The position numbers and the translations under genes were made by a program. From contig NZ_CP095042.1 of the NCBI RefSeq assembly GCF_022919715.1, forward strand, positions 3,720,001 through 3,784,000: a stretch of DNA of 64,000 nucleotides, in the 5' to 3' direction. Positions 28,093-36,906 of this stretch are shown here, piece by piece; position 1 is the first letter of the stretch, and the number at the start of each line of letters is the position of its first letter. Under the pieces are notes generated by a model, which searched no databases, had not been told where the DNA came from, and worked only from the letters and a program-made list of their open reading frames with translations. This stretch comes from Agromyces sp. H17E-10 (GTDB taxonomy: Bacteria > Actinomycetota > Actinomycetes > Actinomycetales > Microbacteriaceae).

Positions 28093-28551
28093 TCAGGACG
28101 CCGTGACGATCTCGTCGCCGGCGACCTCGATCTTGATCGGGCTGAGCGGCTCGGGTGCCGGCCCCGCCAGCACGTCGCCGGTCGCCGCGTCGTAGATCGA
28201 CCCGTGGCACGGGCAGTGGAACTCGGCGCCCGCTGCCGCCACGACGCACTGCTGGTGGGTGCAGATGGCGCTGAAGGCGACGTACTCGCCGGCCTTCGGT
28301 TGCGCCACGAGCACCGGGGCACCGGCGACGGTCGCGTCGATGCTGCCGCCGACGGGAACATCGGCCGCCGCGGCGACCTGCTCCCCGGCGGGCGGCGGGG
28401 CCGATGAGGCATCCCCGGCAGCAGGCGGCGCGGAATCGGAGCCGGTGCCGGAGGCGTCCGTGCAGCCGGCCAGTGCGAGCGCACCGCCGATCGCGCCGGC
28501 CGAACCGAGTGCGATCGCCGCGCGCCGCGTGAGATCGGGGGAAGTCGCCAT
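28093..28551 (-). CDS. Rieske [2Fe-2S] lipoprotein
   Basis: Length 152 aa. Twin-arginine-like start LTRRAAIALGSAG and lipobox LAGC (Cys about 27), so it is probably Tat-exported and lipid-anchored. A Ser/Ala/Pro linker leads to a Rieske domain with both cluster motifs: CTHQQC (about 98-103) and CPCHGS (about 115-120). The two Cys and two His ligands are intact. A stand-alone Rieske electron carrier; the partner is unknown. ATG at 28551 has AAGGAG 9-14 nt upstream. Confidence 0.88.
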   Translation of the reverse strand: MATSPDLTRRAAIALGSAGAIGGALALAGCTDASGTGSDSAPPAAGDASSAPPPAGEQVAAAADVPVGGSIDATVAGAPVLVAQPKAGEYVAFSAICTHQQCVVAAAGAEFHCPCHGSIYDAATGDVLAGPAPEPLSPIKIEVAGDEIVTAS

Positions 28552-28647
28552 CGCCGAACTCCTTCGTCCGTGTCGGGCGTCGAGCGGCGCCCTGCTCACC
28601 ATTGTGTGCCACCGGTCGCAGCTGCGCCCGGAACCCACGGCGGAAAC

Positions 28648-29529
28648 TCAGTCGAAGTCGGCGGGGTGCGGGACCCGCACCATGCCCTCCTGGGCGACGC
28701 TCGCGACGAGCAACCCCTCGCGGGTGTAGATGCGACCCAGCGAGAGGCCGCGCCCGCCGCTCGCCGACGGCGACTCCTGCACGTACAGCAGCCATTCGTC
28801 GACGCGGGCGTCGCGGTGCCACCACATCGCGTGGTCGAGGCTCGCGACCTTGAGACCGGGCGTCGCCCAGGCCACTCCGTGCGCACGGAGCACGGGCTCG
28901 AGGATGGAGTAGTCGCTCGCGTAGGCGAGCGCCGCGCGGTGCTGCTTGGGGTCGTCGGGAAGCCGGCCGAACGCCTTCATCCACACCGCCTGCCGCGGCG
29001 ACCGCTCGCCCTCGACCGAGAGGTACACGGGCGACGGCACGTGCCGCACATCGAAGGCGCGCTCGCTCGACCAGTAGCGGGCGACGTCGTGTTCGACGCT
29101 GCCGAGCACGTCGGCCGTCGACGGCAGCGACTCGGGATCCGGCAGGCCCTCGGGCATCTCGAGCTGGTGCTCGACGCCCTCGTCGTGGGTCTGGAACGAG
29201 GCGATGAGCGACAGGATCGGCTCGCCGTGCTGGTAGGCCTGCGTGCGCCGCGTGGAGAACGACCTGCCGTCGTGGATGCGATCCACCGAGAAGGTGATCG
29301 GGTGCGCGACGTCACCCGGCCGCAGGAAGTAGCCGTGCATCGAGTGGATGTTGCGGTCCTCGGGCACGGTGCGCAGCGCCGCGACGATCGACTGGGCGAG
29401 CACCTGCCCGCCGAAGACGCGGCCGAGCGGCATCCACTGCGACGGACCGGTGAAGATGTCCTCCGTCGTGCGGGCACCGGTGTCGGTGAGGTTGAGCGTG
29501 CTCAGCAGGCCGTCGATCGGTCCGTTCAT
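28648..29529 (-). CDS. tesB: Acyl-CoA thioesterase II (TesB)
   Basis: Hydrolyses medium- and long-chain acyl-CoA. Length 293 aa; double hotdog. Visible: GGQVLAQSIVAALRTVPEDR, SMHGYFLRPGD, RRTQAYQHGEPILSLIASFQ, LDHAMWWHRDARVDEWLLY (catalytic Asp region) and SLGRIYTREGLLVASVAQEG. ATG at 29529 has GGAGG 3-7 nt upstream. It is divergent from the gene at 29620. Cytosolic. Confidence 0.92.
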   Translation of the reverse strand: MNGPIDGLLSTLNLTDTGARTTEDIFTGPSQWMPLGRVFGGQVLAQSIVAALRTVPEDRNIHSMHGYFLRPGDVAHPITFSVDRIHDGRSFSTRRTQAYQHGEPILSLIASFQTHDEGVEHQLEMPEGLPDPESLPSTADVLGSVEHDVARYWSSERAFDVRHVPSPVYLSVEGERSPRQAVWMKAFGRLPDDPKQHRAALAYASDYSILEPVLRAHGVAWATPGLKVASLDHAMWWHRDARVDEWLLYVQESPSASGGRGLSLGRIYTREGLLVASVAQEGMVRVPHPADFD

Positions 29530-29604
29530 CGATCCTCCGTGTCGGTGGGCGGCCGCGGCTGCGCAGCGAACCGCAATGCGCCGGAATGCGGCCTGCGCAC
29601 TTGG

Positions 29605-29610
29605 TAGTTT
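29605..29610 (+). promoter_or_regulatory. -10 hexamer TAGTTT
   Basis: TAGTTT ends 9 nt before the ATG at 29620. An AGGAG directly abuts the ATG, too close to act as a normal ribosome binding site. Confidence 0.4.
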
Positions 29611-29619
29611 AGACAGGAG

Positions 29620-30300
29620 ATGGTTGAACGACTCACGCTCGCCGACAGCTTGTCGCTCGGTGACCTGCACACGTACCTCCAGCGGGCCGGCCGCGTCGAA
29701 GACGGGTCGGTGCGCCTCGTCGCGGGCTCCCGCATCCTCGCCGTCTACACCGCGATCCTCTACCCCCGCGGCATCCTCGACGAGAGCCCGACCGTGCTGG
29801 GACTGCGCACGTTCGCCCTCGCCGACGACGACGAGTTCGACTCGGTCGTGCCGATGCGCTCGCTCGTCGAGCGCATCGTCCGGGCGCGTGGCGAACTCGG
29901 CGAGGACGACGAGTCGCGTCCGGTGTCGATGTCCCGCCCGCCCGAGGTGAACACCGTGACCTGGGCGGGCATCTCGCCGCCCAGGGGCGGCTGGCGGGCG
30001 CTCGGTGAGACGGATGCCGCGGTGCTGGAGTCCGCCGCCCGCGAGGGCATCGACGAGGTGGCGAAGGCCATTCCCGAGGGCACCGGCGAGCAGCTCGTGC
30101 AGCGGGTGCGTTCCGAGGTCTGGGGTCGCGGGGTCGACGGGCTCGAGTACGTGCCCACCGGCGCCGCCTTCGCCGCGTTCAGCCTCGGGTTCCTCGGCGA
30201 CGACCCGGTCCGGCTCTTCGAGACCGGTCCGTGGACGCGACTCACGTCGCGCCGCGGACACGTGCTCGTGCGCCGCAAGCCGTGGACGCTGAAGTCCTGA
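29620..30300 (+). CDS. Conserved hypothetical protein
   Basis: Not assigned. Length 226 aa, no signal peptide or membrane helix. N-terminal part LTLADSLSLGDLHTYLQRA, RLVAGSRILAVYTAILYPRG and TVLGLRTFALADDDEFDSVV; central TWAGISPPRGGWRAL. The C-terminal part EYVPTGAAFAAFSLGFLGDD and RLTSRRGHVLVRRK looks like an alpha/beta cytosolic fold. The gene is isolated between divergent tesB and a convergent flavoprotein. Confidence 0.75.
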   Translation: MVERLTLADSLSLGDLHTYLQRAGRVEDGSVRLVAGSRILAVYTAILYPRGILDESPTVLGLRTFALADDDEFDSVVPMRSLVERIVRARGELGEDDESRPVSMSRPPEVNTVTWAGISPPRGGWRALGETDAAVLESAAREGIDEVAKAIPEGTGEQLVQRVRSEVWGRGVDGLEYVPTGAAFAAFSLGFLGDDPVRLFETGPWTRLTSRRGHVLVRRKPWTLKS

Positions 30301-30315
30301 CGTCGGACTCCCGAC

Positions 30316-31971
30316 TCAGCCGCGCGCGATCGCCCGCCCCGCCGAACGGCCCGTGAAGAGGCATCCGCCGAGGAAGGTGCCCTCGAGCGCCCGGTAGCCG
30401 TGCACGCCGCCACCGCCGAAGCCGGCCGCCTCGCCGACCGCGTAGAGGCCCGGCACGGGCGTGCCGTCGGCGCCGAGCGCGCGCGAGTCGAGGTCGGTCT
30501 GGATGCCGCCGAGACTCTTGCGGGTGAGGATGTGCAGCTTCACGGCGATGAGCGGGCCGGCCTCTGGGTCGAGGAAGCGATGCGGGGTCGCCACCCGGAT
30601 GAGCTTGTCGCCGCGGTAGCGGCGCGCACCGCGGAGCGCCGTGATCTGCAGGTCCTTCGAGAACTCGTTCTCGATCTCGCGATCGTGGGCGTGCACCTCG
30701 CGCTCGATGTTCGCGGTGTCGAGCTCGACCTCGGGGGAGAGGTCGCTCATCCGCTCGAGCAGCTCGTCGAGGGTGTCGGCGACGATGAAGTCGACGCCGT
30801 GCTCCTTGAACGCCTCGACCGGTGCGGGGGCGCCGGGCCGGACGCGCTGGGCGAGGAGCTTCAGGTCCTTGCCCGTCAGGTCGGGGTTCTGCTCGCTGCC
30901 CGAGAGGGCGAACTCCTTCTCGATGATCTTCTGGGTGAGCACGAACCACGAGTGCCCGTGGCCGGTCGCCATGAGGTGTTCGAGCGTGCCGAGCGTGTCG
31001 AAGCCGGGGAAGAGCGGCGGCGGCAGGCGGCGACCCTCGGCGTCGAACCAGAGCGATGAGGGCCCCGGCAGGATGCGGATGCCGTGCAGCGGCCAGACCG
31101 GGTCCCAGTTGGTGATGCCCTCGGTGTAGTGCCACATGCGGTCGCCGTTCACGAGACGCGCGCCGGATGCCTCGGCGATGCCGAGCATGCGTCCGTCGAC
31201 GTGCGCCGGCACGCCCGAGAGCATCTCGGCGGGCGGCTCGCCGAGCCGCGCCGGCCACGCCGCGCGCACGAGTTCGTGGTTGCCGCCGATGCCACCCGAC
31301 GAGACGACCACGGCGGGCGCGCGAAGCTCGAAGTCGCCGACCACGTCGCGGTTCGAGGCCTCGCCGCGCGCGGCGTCGTCGGCGGCCAGCAGGGCGCCGC
31401 GGACGCCCACGACCGCACCGCCCTCGACGATGAGCTCGTCGACGCGGTGGCGGTGGCGGAACTCGACGAGGCCCGCGGCCTCGCCGGCCTTCACCCGGGC
31501 GATGAACGGCGCGAGCACGCCCGGACCGGTGCCCCAGGTGATGTGGAACCGGGGCACCGAGTTGCCGTGGCTGATCGCCTGCCCGGCGCCGCGTTCGGCC
31601 CAGCCGACGACGGGGAAGAACCGCACGCCCTTCTCGTGCAGCCACGCACGCTTCTCACCGGCGGCGAACTCGAGGTACGCGTCGGCCCAGCGGCGGCCCC
31701 ATTCGTCCTCATCGCGGTCGAAGCCCGCGGTGCCGGCCCAGTCCTGCCGGGCGAGGTCGAGCGAGTCCTTGACGCCCATGCGGCGCTGCTCGGGTGAATC
31801 GATGAGGAAGAGGCCGCCGAACGACCAGTGGGCCTGGCCGCCGAGGCTCGCCGCGGGTTCCTGGTCGACGATCACGACCCTGCGGCCGGCATCGACGAGC
31901 TCGGATGCCGCGACGAGGCCGGAGAGGCCGGCGCCGACGATGATCGCATCGGGGGTGGGGTTGGCTGCCAC
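30316..31971 (-). CDS. FAD-binding dehydrogenase (KstD/fumarate reductase-like)
   Basis: Flavoprotein of the FAD-binding-2 family, which includes 3-ketosteroid dehydrogenases and fumarate reductases. Length 551 aa. Rossmann FAD site at the N-terminus (IIVGAGLSGLVAASELVDAG, residues 10-29), LGGQAHWSFGGLFL, VVSSGGIGGNHELVRAAWP (about 232-250), and the C-terminal FAD segment PVPGLYAVGEAAGFGGGG with a last GTFLGGCLFTGRSAGR. No signal peptide. The substrate is unknown. GTG start with AAGGAG 6 nt upstream. Confidence 0.87.
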   Translation of the reverse strand: MAANPTPDAIIVGAGLSGLVAASELVDAGRRVVIVDQEPAASLGGQAHWSFGGLFLIDSPEQRRMGVKDSLDLARQDWAGTAGFDRDEDEWGRRWADAYLEFAAGEKRAWLHEKGVRFFPVVGWAERGAGQAISHGNSVPRFHITWGTGPGVLAPFIARVKAGEAAGLVEFRHRHRVDELIVEGGAVVGVRGALLAADDAARGEASNRDVVGDFELRAPAVVVSSGGIGGNHELVRAAWPARLGEPPAEMLSGVPAHVDGRMLGIAEASGARLVNGDRMWHYTEGITNWDPVWPLHGIRILPGPSSLWFDAEGRRLPPPLFPGFDTLGTLEHLMATGHGHSWFVLTQKIIEKEFALSGSEQNPDLTGKDLKLLAQRVRPGAPAPVEAFKEHGVDFIVADTLDELLERMSDLSPEVELDTANIEREVHAHDREIENEFSKDLQITALRGARRYRGDKLIRVATPHRFLDPEAGPLIAVKLHILTRKSLGGIQTDLDSRALGADGTPVPGLYAVGEAAGFGGGGVHGYRALEGTFLGGCLFTGRSAGRAIARG

Positions 31972-32013
31972 AGTGACTCCTTCGTCGCTTCGGGTGGGTG
32001 GCGGGTGGATCGG

Positions 32014-32400
32014 TCAGTCGTCGAACGTGTTCACCATGGCGAACGCGGCACGTTGGAGATAGTCCCACAGCGTCTCCTCGGCGAGCGGGGGCAGCTCGAG
32101 CGAGTCGACGGCGGTGCGCATGTGGGCGAGCCAGCGGTCACGGGCGTCGGGGTTGACCTTGAACGGCTGGTGGCGGAGGCGCAGTCGCGGGTGGCCCCGC
32201 TCCTCGCCGTAGGCCGTCGGTCCGCCCCAGTACTGCTCGAGGAAGAGCTGCAGGCGTCGCGCAGCCGGACCGAGGTCCTCCTCGGGGTACATGGGCTTCA
32301 GCACGGGGTCGTCGGCGACGCCGCGGTAGAACTCGGCGACAAGCCGCTCGAACGTCGCACTGCCGCCGACCTGCTCGTAGAACGACTGCGGCTCGGTCAT
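32014..32400 (-). CDS. Truncated hemoglobin (group II)
   Basis: Heme protein binding O2 or NO. Length 128 aa. Group-II features: FYEQVGGSATFERLVAEFYRG, DDPVLKPMYPEEDLGPAARR, LEQYWGGPTAYGEERGHPRL and the proximal His in LRLRHQPFKV. Distal-side Tyr/Trp residues are present. The ATG overlaps the mscS stop (ATGA), so the globin is translated as the second gene of an mscS-globin unit. Confidence 0.9.
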   Translation of the reverse strand: MTEPQSFYEQVGGSATFERLVAEFYRGVADDPVLKPMYPEEDLGPAARRLQLFLEQYWGGPTAYGEERGHPRLRLRHQPFKVNPDARDRWLAHMRTAVDSLELPPLAEETLWDYLQRAAFAMVNTFDD

Positions 32401-33548
32401 GCGGTGCCTCCCGTGGGCGGGGTTGGCGGCTTCGGCGTGGTCGGCGTCGTTCCGGCGGCCCCAGTGCCGCCGACCGTGCCGCGTGGCAGGCGCGGTGCCC
32501 GGTTCTTCGGCTTCGTCATGGTCTGCCCGGGGACGACCGAGTTCGGCGCGGTGCGCGGCGGCTTCGCGCCCTTCACCCGAGTTGCGCCGTCGAAGCCGGT
32601 AAGCACGACGCTCGCGAGGCTCGGCAGCTTCAGCTCCATCTCGTCGAGTGTGCGCTTCAGGCGCATCCGGAGCTCGCGGGCGACGTCGTCCTTCGCCGAG
32701 GACCGCACCTTCATGACGACCCGCAGCACCATCGCGTCGGCGGAGATCGACTCGAGCCCCCAGACCTCGGGCTTCTCGAGCACGCGGGAACGCCACTTGC
32801 TCGAGTGCGCCATCTCGGTCGCGGTGCGCAGCAGTTCGGCCTCGACGGACTCGACGTCGGCGTCGTACGGCACGGCGAGGTCGATGATGACGCGGGCCCA
32901 GCCCTGGGACATGTTGCCGACGCGCAGGATCTCGCCGTTGCGCACGAACCAGAGCGTGCCGTTGACGTCGCGGACCGTCGTGATACGGATGCGCACCTCC
33001 TCGACGATGCCCGTCGCGGGGCCGAGGTCGACGACGTCGCCGACGCCGAGCTGGTCCTCGACGACCATGAAGATGCCGTTCAGTGCGTCCTTCACGATGT
33101 TCTGCGCACCGAAGCCGAGGCCTGCGCCGACCGCGGCGGTCAAGAGCGCGAAGGAGCCGAGGATCTGCTCGTTGATCGTCGTGACGATGAGCAGCACGAC
33201 GACGATGAAGAGCGTCACGTTGACGATGTTCGTGAGCACCGTGCCGAGCGTGCGGGTGCGCTGAACGACGCGCACCGCCGCGAGCGGCGATGCTTGCAGG
33301 GCCTGGGTGTCGGTGACGTCCTGCTTCTTCTTGACGCCCGTGACGATCTGCTTGACGACCCGCTCGATGACGAAGTGCAGCACCCAGCGGATCAGCAGCG
33401 CGATCACGATGATCATCACGATGGAGATCAACTTGCCGAGGATGACATCCCAGTTCGTCGCCCACCAAGTGCCGAGATCAGTCCAGAAGTTGGGGTTGAC
33501 CGGGTTGTCTTCCGCTTGGGCGGCCGTGAATGTCGTGAACCCGAACAT
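32397..33548 (-). CDS. Small-conductance mechanosensitive channel (MscS family)
   Basis: Length 383 aa. Hydrophobic helices at about 35-58 (LISIVMIIVIALLIRWVLHF), 105-130 (TNIVNVTLFIVVVLLIVTTI) and the pore-lining TM3 at about 135-165 (ALLTAAVGAGLGFGAQNIVKD). The MscS beta domain follows (VEDQLGVGDVVDLGPATGIVEEV, RNGEILRVGNMSQGWAR), then a C-terminal alpha/beta cage part and a Pro/Thr-rich tail (TTPTTPKPPTPPTGG). It releases solutes at hypo-osmotic shock. The stop overlaps the globin start. The -10 lies on the pepN stop codon. Confidence 0.92.
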   Translation of the reverse strand: MFGFTTFTAAQAEDNPVNPNFWTDLGTWWATNWDVILGKLISIVMIIVIALLIRWVLHFVIERVVKQIVTGVKKKQDVTDTQALQASPLAAVRVVQRTRTLGTVLTNIVNVTLFIVVVLLIVTTINEQILGSFALLTAAVGAGLGFGAQNIVKDALNGIFMVVEDQLGVGDVVDLGPATGIVEEVRIRITTVRDVNGTLWFVRNGEILRVGNMSQGWARVIIDLAVPYDADVESVEAELLRTATEMAHSSKWRSRVLEKPEVWGLESISADAMVLRVVMKVRSSAKDDVARELRMRLKRTLDEMELKLPSLASVVLTGFDGATRVKGAKPPRTAPNSVVPGQTMTKPKNRAPRLPRGTVGGTGAAGTTPTTPKPPTPPTGGTA

Positions 33549-33556
33549 GGTGTGCA

Positions 33557-33562
33557 AGTCTA
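33557..33562 (-). promoter_or_regulatory. -10 hexamer TAGACT formed on the pepN stop codon
   Basis: On the minus strand the TAG stop of pepN (33562-33560) begins TAGACT, which ends 8 nt before the mscS ATG. No ribosome binding site. Confidence 0.45.
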
Positions 33563-36133
33563 CTGAGCCCCATCCGAGAGCTCGCTGGCATCGCGTGCGC
33601 GCGCGGCGAGCGCGCGGTCGAGCTCGGCGAGGTGCTCGGCGACGACCCGGTGCATCGACGCCGGCTCGGGGTGATCGGCGAGCCAGGCTCGGGCGAACTC
33701 GGCGAGGTCGGCATCGACGAGCGGCGTCGGGAACAGGCGCTTCGAGAGGATCGAGGCCATGTTGAAGCTGCGGTCGGCCCACACCGTCGGCATCGCGTCG
33801 AAGTAGTCGCGCGCGACCGCCGCGAGGAGTTCCGGCGAGTTCGTCCGGCGCCAACCGTCGGCGACGGCCCGCGCGAGGTCGTTCGAGAGGCTCTCGTCGG
33901 TCATGGCACGCCGCCACGCGGCATCCTTCACCGCCTGGTCGGGCCGCGCCGCGCGCGCCGTCGCTGCGAGCTGGCGGCCCTTCGCGGTGTCGTCGGCGGC
34001 GAGGGCGGCGTCGATCTCGTCGTCGTCGCCCGCGCCGAGCGCCGAGCGGGCGATCACGATCTCCCAGCGCAGGTCGAGGTCGATCGCGAGTCCGTCGAGC
34101 GAGACGGAGCCCTCCAGGAGGCTGCCGAGCACGTCGCCGTGCGCGTCGCTCGACGCGAGCGCCGTGAAGGCCTTGACGAACTGCAGCTGCGCGTCGGACC
34201 CGGCGGGTGCGAGTTCGGCGAGCGCCCAGATCGCGTCGCCCGCCTCGGCCGCCAGCCGCTCGCGGTGCTCGTCGGCGAGGTAGCGCCCGACGGCGAGCTC
34301 GAGCCGGCTGAGCGCGAGCGACCGTGCCGACGACTGGGTCTCGTGGCCGATCGCCGCGAGCACGAGTCGCACGAATGCGGCGGCCGGCAACTCGGCGTCG
34401 CGCACCGCGTCCCACGCGGAACCGAGCACGACCGCGCGGGCGACCGGGTCGGCGATCTCGGCGAGGTGCCGAACCGCCGTCTCGAACGAGGCGCCGTCGA
34501 GGCGCACCTTGGCGTAGGTGAGGTCGTCGTCGTTCACGAGCAGCAGGTCGGGTCTCGCGAGTCCGACGAGCTCAGGCACCGCCGTGCGTGCACCGTCGAC
34601 GTCGAGCTCGAAGCGGCCCGTGCGCTGGAGCTTGCCGAACGCATCGAGCTCGTAGTAGCCGATCGCGAGCCGGTGCGGTCGGAGGGTCGGATGCGACTCG
34701 GCCGCGGTCTGCACGACGGCCGCGGAGATGATGGTGCCCGAGGCATCCGTCTCGACGTCGGCGCGCAGCGTGTTCACGCCCGCCGTCTCGAGCCAGAGCC
34801 GCGACCACTCGGTGAGCTCGCGGCCGCTCGCGGCCTCGAGCTCGTCGAGCAGGTCGCGCAGGGTCGCATTTCCGCCCGAGTGCTTCGCGAGATAGGCGCC
34901 CACCCCGCGCTTGAACGCGTCGAGGCCGACCCAGGCGACGAGCTGCTTCAGCACCGACGCGCCCTTGTCGTAGGTGATGGCGTCGAAGTTGACCTCCACG
35001 TCTTCGAGGTCACGGATCTCGGCGACGATCGGGTGCGTCGAGGGCAGCTGGTCCTGCTCGGCGGCGTGGGTCTTCTCGTCGTTGGCGAACGTCGACCAGA
35101 CGCCCGTGAACTCGGTGACCTGCGAGGTCGCGAGGGTCGACGCCCAGGTCGCGAACGACTCGTTGAGCCAGATGTCGTTCCACCACTTCATGGTCACCGA
35201 GTTGCCGAACCACATGTGGCTGAGCTCGTGCAGCACGACGATCGCGCGCTGTTCGCGGCGCGCGTCGGAGACCCGCGAGCGGAACAGGTACCCCTCGTTG
35301 AAGGTGACCGCGCCGACGTTCTCCATGGCGCCCCAGTTGTACTCGGGCACGAAGATCTGGTCGTACTTGCCGTACGGGTACGGCACGCCGAACGCGTCCT
35401 CATAGAACGCGAGCCCCGCCTGCACGGTCGAGAACATCATGTCGGGGTCGGCGTACTCGGCGAGCGACGCCCGGGTGAAGAGGCCGAGCGGCACCTCGCG
35501 GCCGTCGATGCTCGAGGCGGTCCCGCGCCAGCTCGCGTAGGGACCGGCGATGATCGCGATGATGTAGCTCGAGATGACGGGCCCGGTCTCGAACGCCCAA
35601 GTCGCGACCGAGGATGCCGCGGGGCCCGCCACCGGCTCGGGGGAGGGTGCGTTCGAGAGCACGGTCCAGTGCGCGGGCGCGGTGATCGTGAATCGCACGC
35701 CCGCCTTGAGGTCGGGTTGGTCGAAGACGGCGTACACGCGGTTCGCCTCGGCGACCGCGAACTCGGTGTAGAGGTAGGTCTCGCCGTCGACGGGGTCGAC
35801 GAAGCGGTGGAGACCCTCGCCGGTGTTGGTGTACCGGGCGTCGGCGACGACGCGCAGCTCGTTGTCGGCGGCGAGGCCGTCGAGTCGGATGCGCGTGCCG
35901 TCGCTCACCTCGGCCGGGTCGAGCGACCGCCCGTTAAGCACCACCTCGTGCACGCGCGCGGTGCAGGCCTCGATGAAGGTCGAGGCGCCCGGCGCGCCCG
36001 TGAACCGGGCCGTCGTCTCGCTGCGGAACGTCTCGCCGTCGCCCGTGAGGTCGAGTACGACCTCGTAGCTCGGGGAGCCGACGATCGTCGCGCGCTCCTC
36101 GGCCTCTGAGCGGGTGAGGTTGGCAGCAGGCAT
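33560..36133 (-). CDS. pepN: Aminopeptidase N (M1), copy 1
   Basis: Zinc aminopeptidase removing N-terminal residues from peptides. Length 857 aa. Exopeptidase motif GAMENVGAVTF (about 260-270) and zinc motif HELSHMWFGNSVTMKWWND with the second Glu in LNESFA (about 292-320). The N-terminal beta domain (SEAEERATIVGSPSYEVVLD) and the C-terminal ERAP1-like alpha-helical domain are complete. GAAGGGA precedes the ATG. It is clearly paralogous to the gene at 40200-42749. Cytosolic; probably peptide catabolism. Confidence 0.94.
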   Translation of the reverse strand: MPAANLTRSEAEERATIVGSPSYEVVLDLTGDGETFRSETTARFTGAPGASTFIEACTARVHEVVLNGRSLDPAEVSDGTRIRLDGLAADNELRVVADARYTNTGEGLHRFVDPVDGETYLYTEFAVAEANRVYAVFDQPDLKAGVRFTITAPAHWTVLSNAPSPEPVAGPAASSVATWAFETGPVISSYIIAIIAGPYASWRGTASSIDGREVPLGLFTRASLAEYADPDMMFSTVQAGLAFYEDAFGVPYPYGKYDQIFVPEYNWGAMENVGAVTFNEGYLFRSRVSDARREQRAIVVLHELSHMWFGNSVTMKWWNDIWLNESFATWASTLATSQVTEFTGVWSTFANDEKTHAAEQDQLPSTHPIVAEIRDLEDVEVNFDAITYDKGASVLKQLVAWVGLDAFKRGVGAYLAKHSGGNATLRDLLDELEAASGRELTEWSRLWLETAGVNTLRADVETDASGTIISAAVVQTAAESHPTLRPHRLAIGYYELDAFGKLQRTGRFELDVDGARTAVPELVGLARPDLLLVNDDDLTYAKVRLDGASFETAVRHLAEIADPVARAVVLGSAWDAVRDAELPAAAFVRLVLAAIGHETQSSARSLALSRLELAVGRYLADEHRERLAAEAGDAIWALAELAPAGSDAQLQFVKAFTALASSDAHGDVLGSLLEGSVSLDGLAIDLDLRWEIVIARSALGAGDDDEIDAALAADDTAKGRQLAATARAARPDQAVKDAAWRRAMTDESLSNDLARAVADGWRRTNSPELLAAVARDYFDAMPTVWADRSFNMASILSKRLFPTPLVDADLAEFARAWLADHPEPASMHRVVAEHLAELDRALAARARDASELSDGAQ

Positions 36134-36168
36134 GGACGATCCCTTCGTAGCGGCGGTGCCCAGCCAGC

Positions 36169-36906
36169 CTAGCGATCCGAGGGGGCGCCACCGTGCGGGG
36201 CGAGCAGCCCGAGCTCGTAGGCGAGGATGACGAGCTGCACCCGGTCGCGGGCGCCGAGTTTCTGCAGCACGCGGCCGACATGGGTCTTCACGGTCGACTC
36301 CGAGAGGAAGAATCGCTCGGCGAGCTCGCCGTTGTTGAGCCCCTCGGCGATCGCGACGAGGATCTCGCGCTCACGGGTGGTGAGCGCGTCCAACGGCGCG
36401 GGGTCGGCCGCGGCGTCCTCACGCGCTGCCGCCGAGCCGTCGATCGGCAGTTCTGCGGCGAACAGTTCGAGCATGCGGCGGGTCACCCGGGGCGAGAGCG
36501 CCGCCTCGCCCGAGTGCACCGTGCGGATCGCGGCCACGAGCTCCTGCGGTCGTACGTCCTTCAGGAGGAACCCGCTGGCTCCCGACCGGATCGCCGCGAA
36601 GGCGTACTCGTCGAGATCGAAGGTCGTGAGCACGATGACCCGGGTCTCGGGATGCCGCGCCGTCACCTGCGCCGTGGCCGCGATGCCGTCCATCCCGGGC
36701 ATCCGCACGTCCATCAGCAGCACGTCGATGCGGTTCGCATCGACGAGTTCGAGGGCGGCCCGACCGTCGCCCGCCTCGCCGACGACCTCGACGTCGGGCT
36801 CGGCGTCGAGGACCAGCCGGAACCCCGTGCGCACGAGCGCCTGATCGTCGACGAGGCCGACACGGACGGGCGGCGCGGTCGAGGCGTCGATGTCGGTCTC
36901 GGTCAT
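36169..36906 (-). CDS. Response regulator, NarL/LuxR family
   Basis: Length 245 aa. Receiver domain (about 14-130): phospho-acceptor Asp in LLMDVRMPGMDG, Thr in VLTTFD, Lys in FLLKDVRP. LuxR-type HTH at the C-terminus (about 178-235): LTTREREILVAIAEGLNN, ELAERFFLSESTVKTHVGRV and LQKLGARDRVQLV. Its ATG overlaps the kinase stop by 4 nt. It forms one operon with the histidine kinase and ABC transporter upstream. Targets unknown; autoregulation of the ABC genes is likely. Confidence 0.93.
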   Translation of the reverse strand: MTETDIDASTAPPVRVGLVDDQALVRTGFRLVLDAEPDVEVVGEAGDGRAALELVDANRIDVLLMDVRMPGMDGIAATAQVTARHPETRVIVLTTFDLDEYAFAAIRSGASGFLLKDVRPQELVAAIRTVHSGEAALSPRVTRRMLELFAAELPIDGSAAAREDAAADPAPLDALTTREREILVAIAEGLNNGELAERFFLSESTVKTHVGRVLQKLGARDRVQLVILAYELGLLAPHGGAPSDR

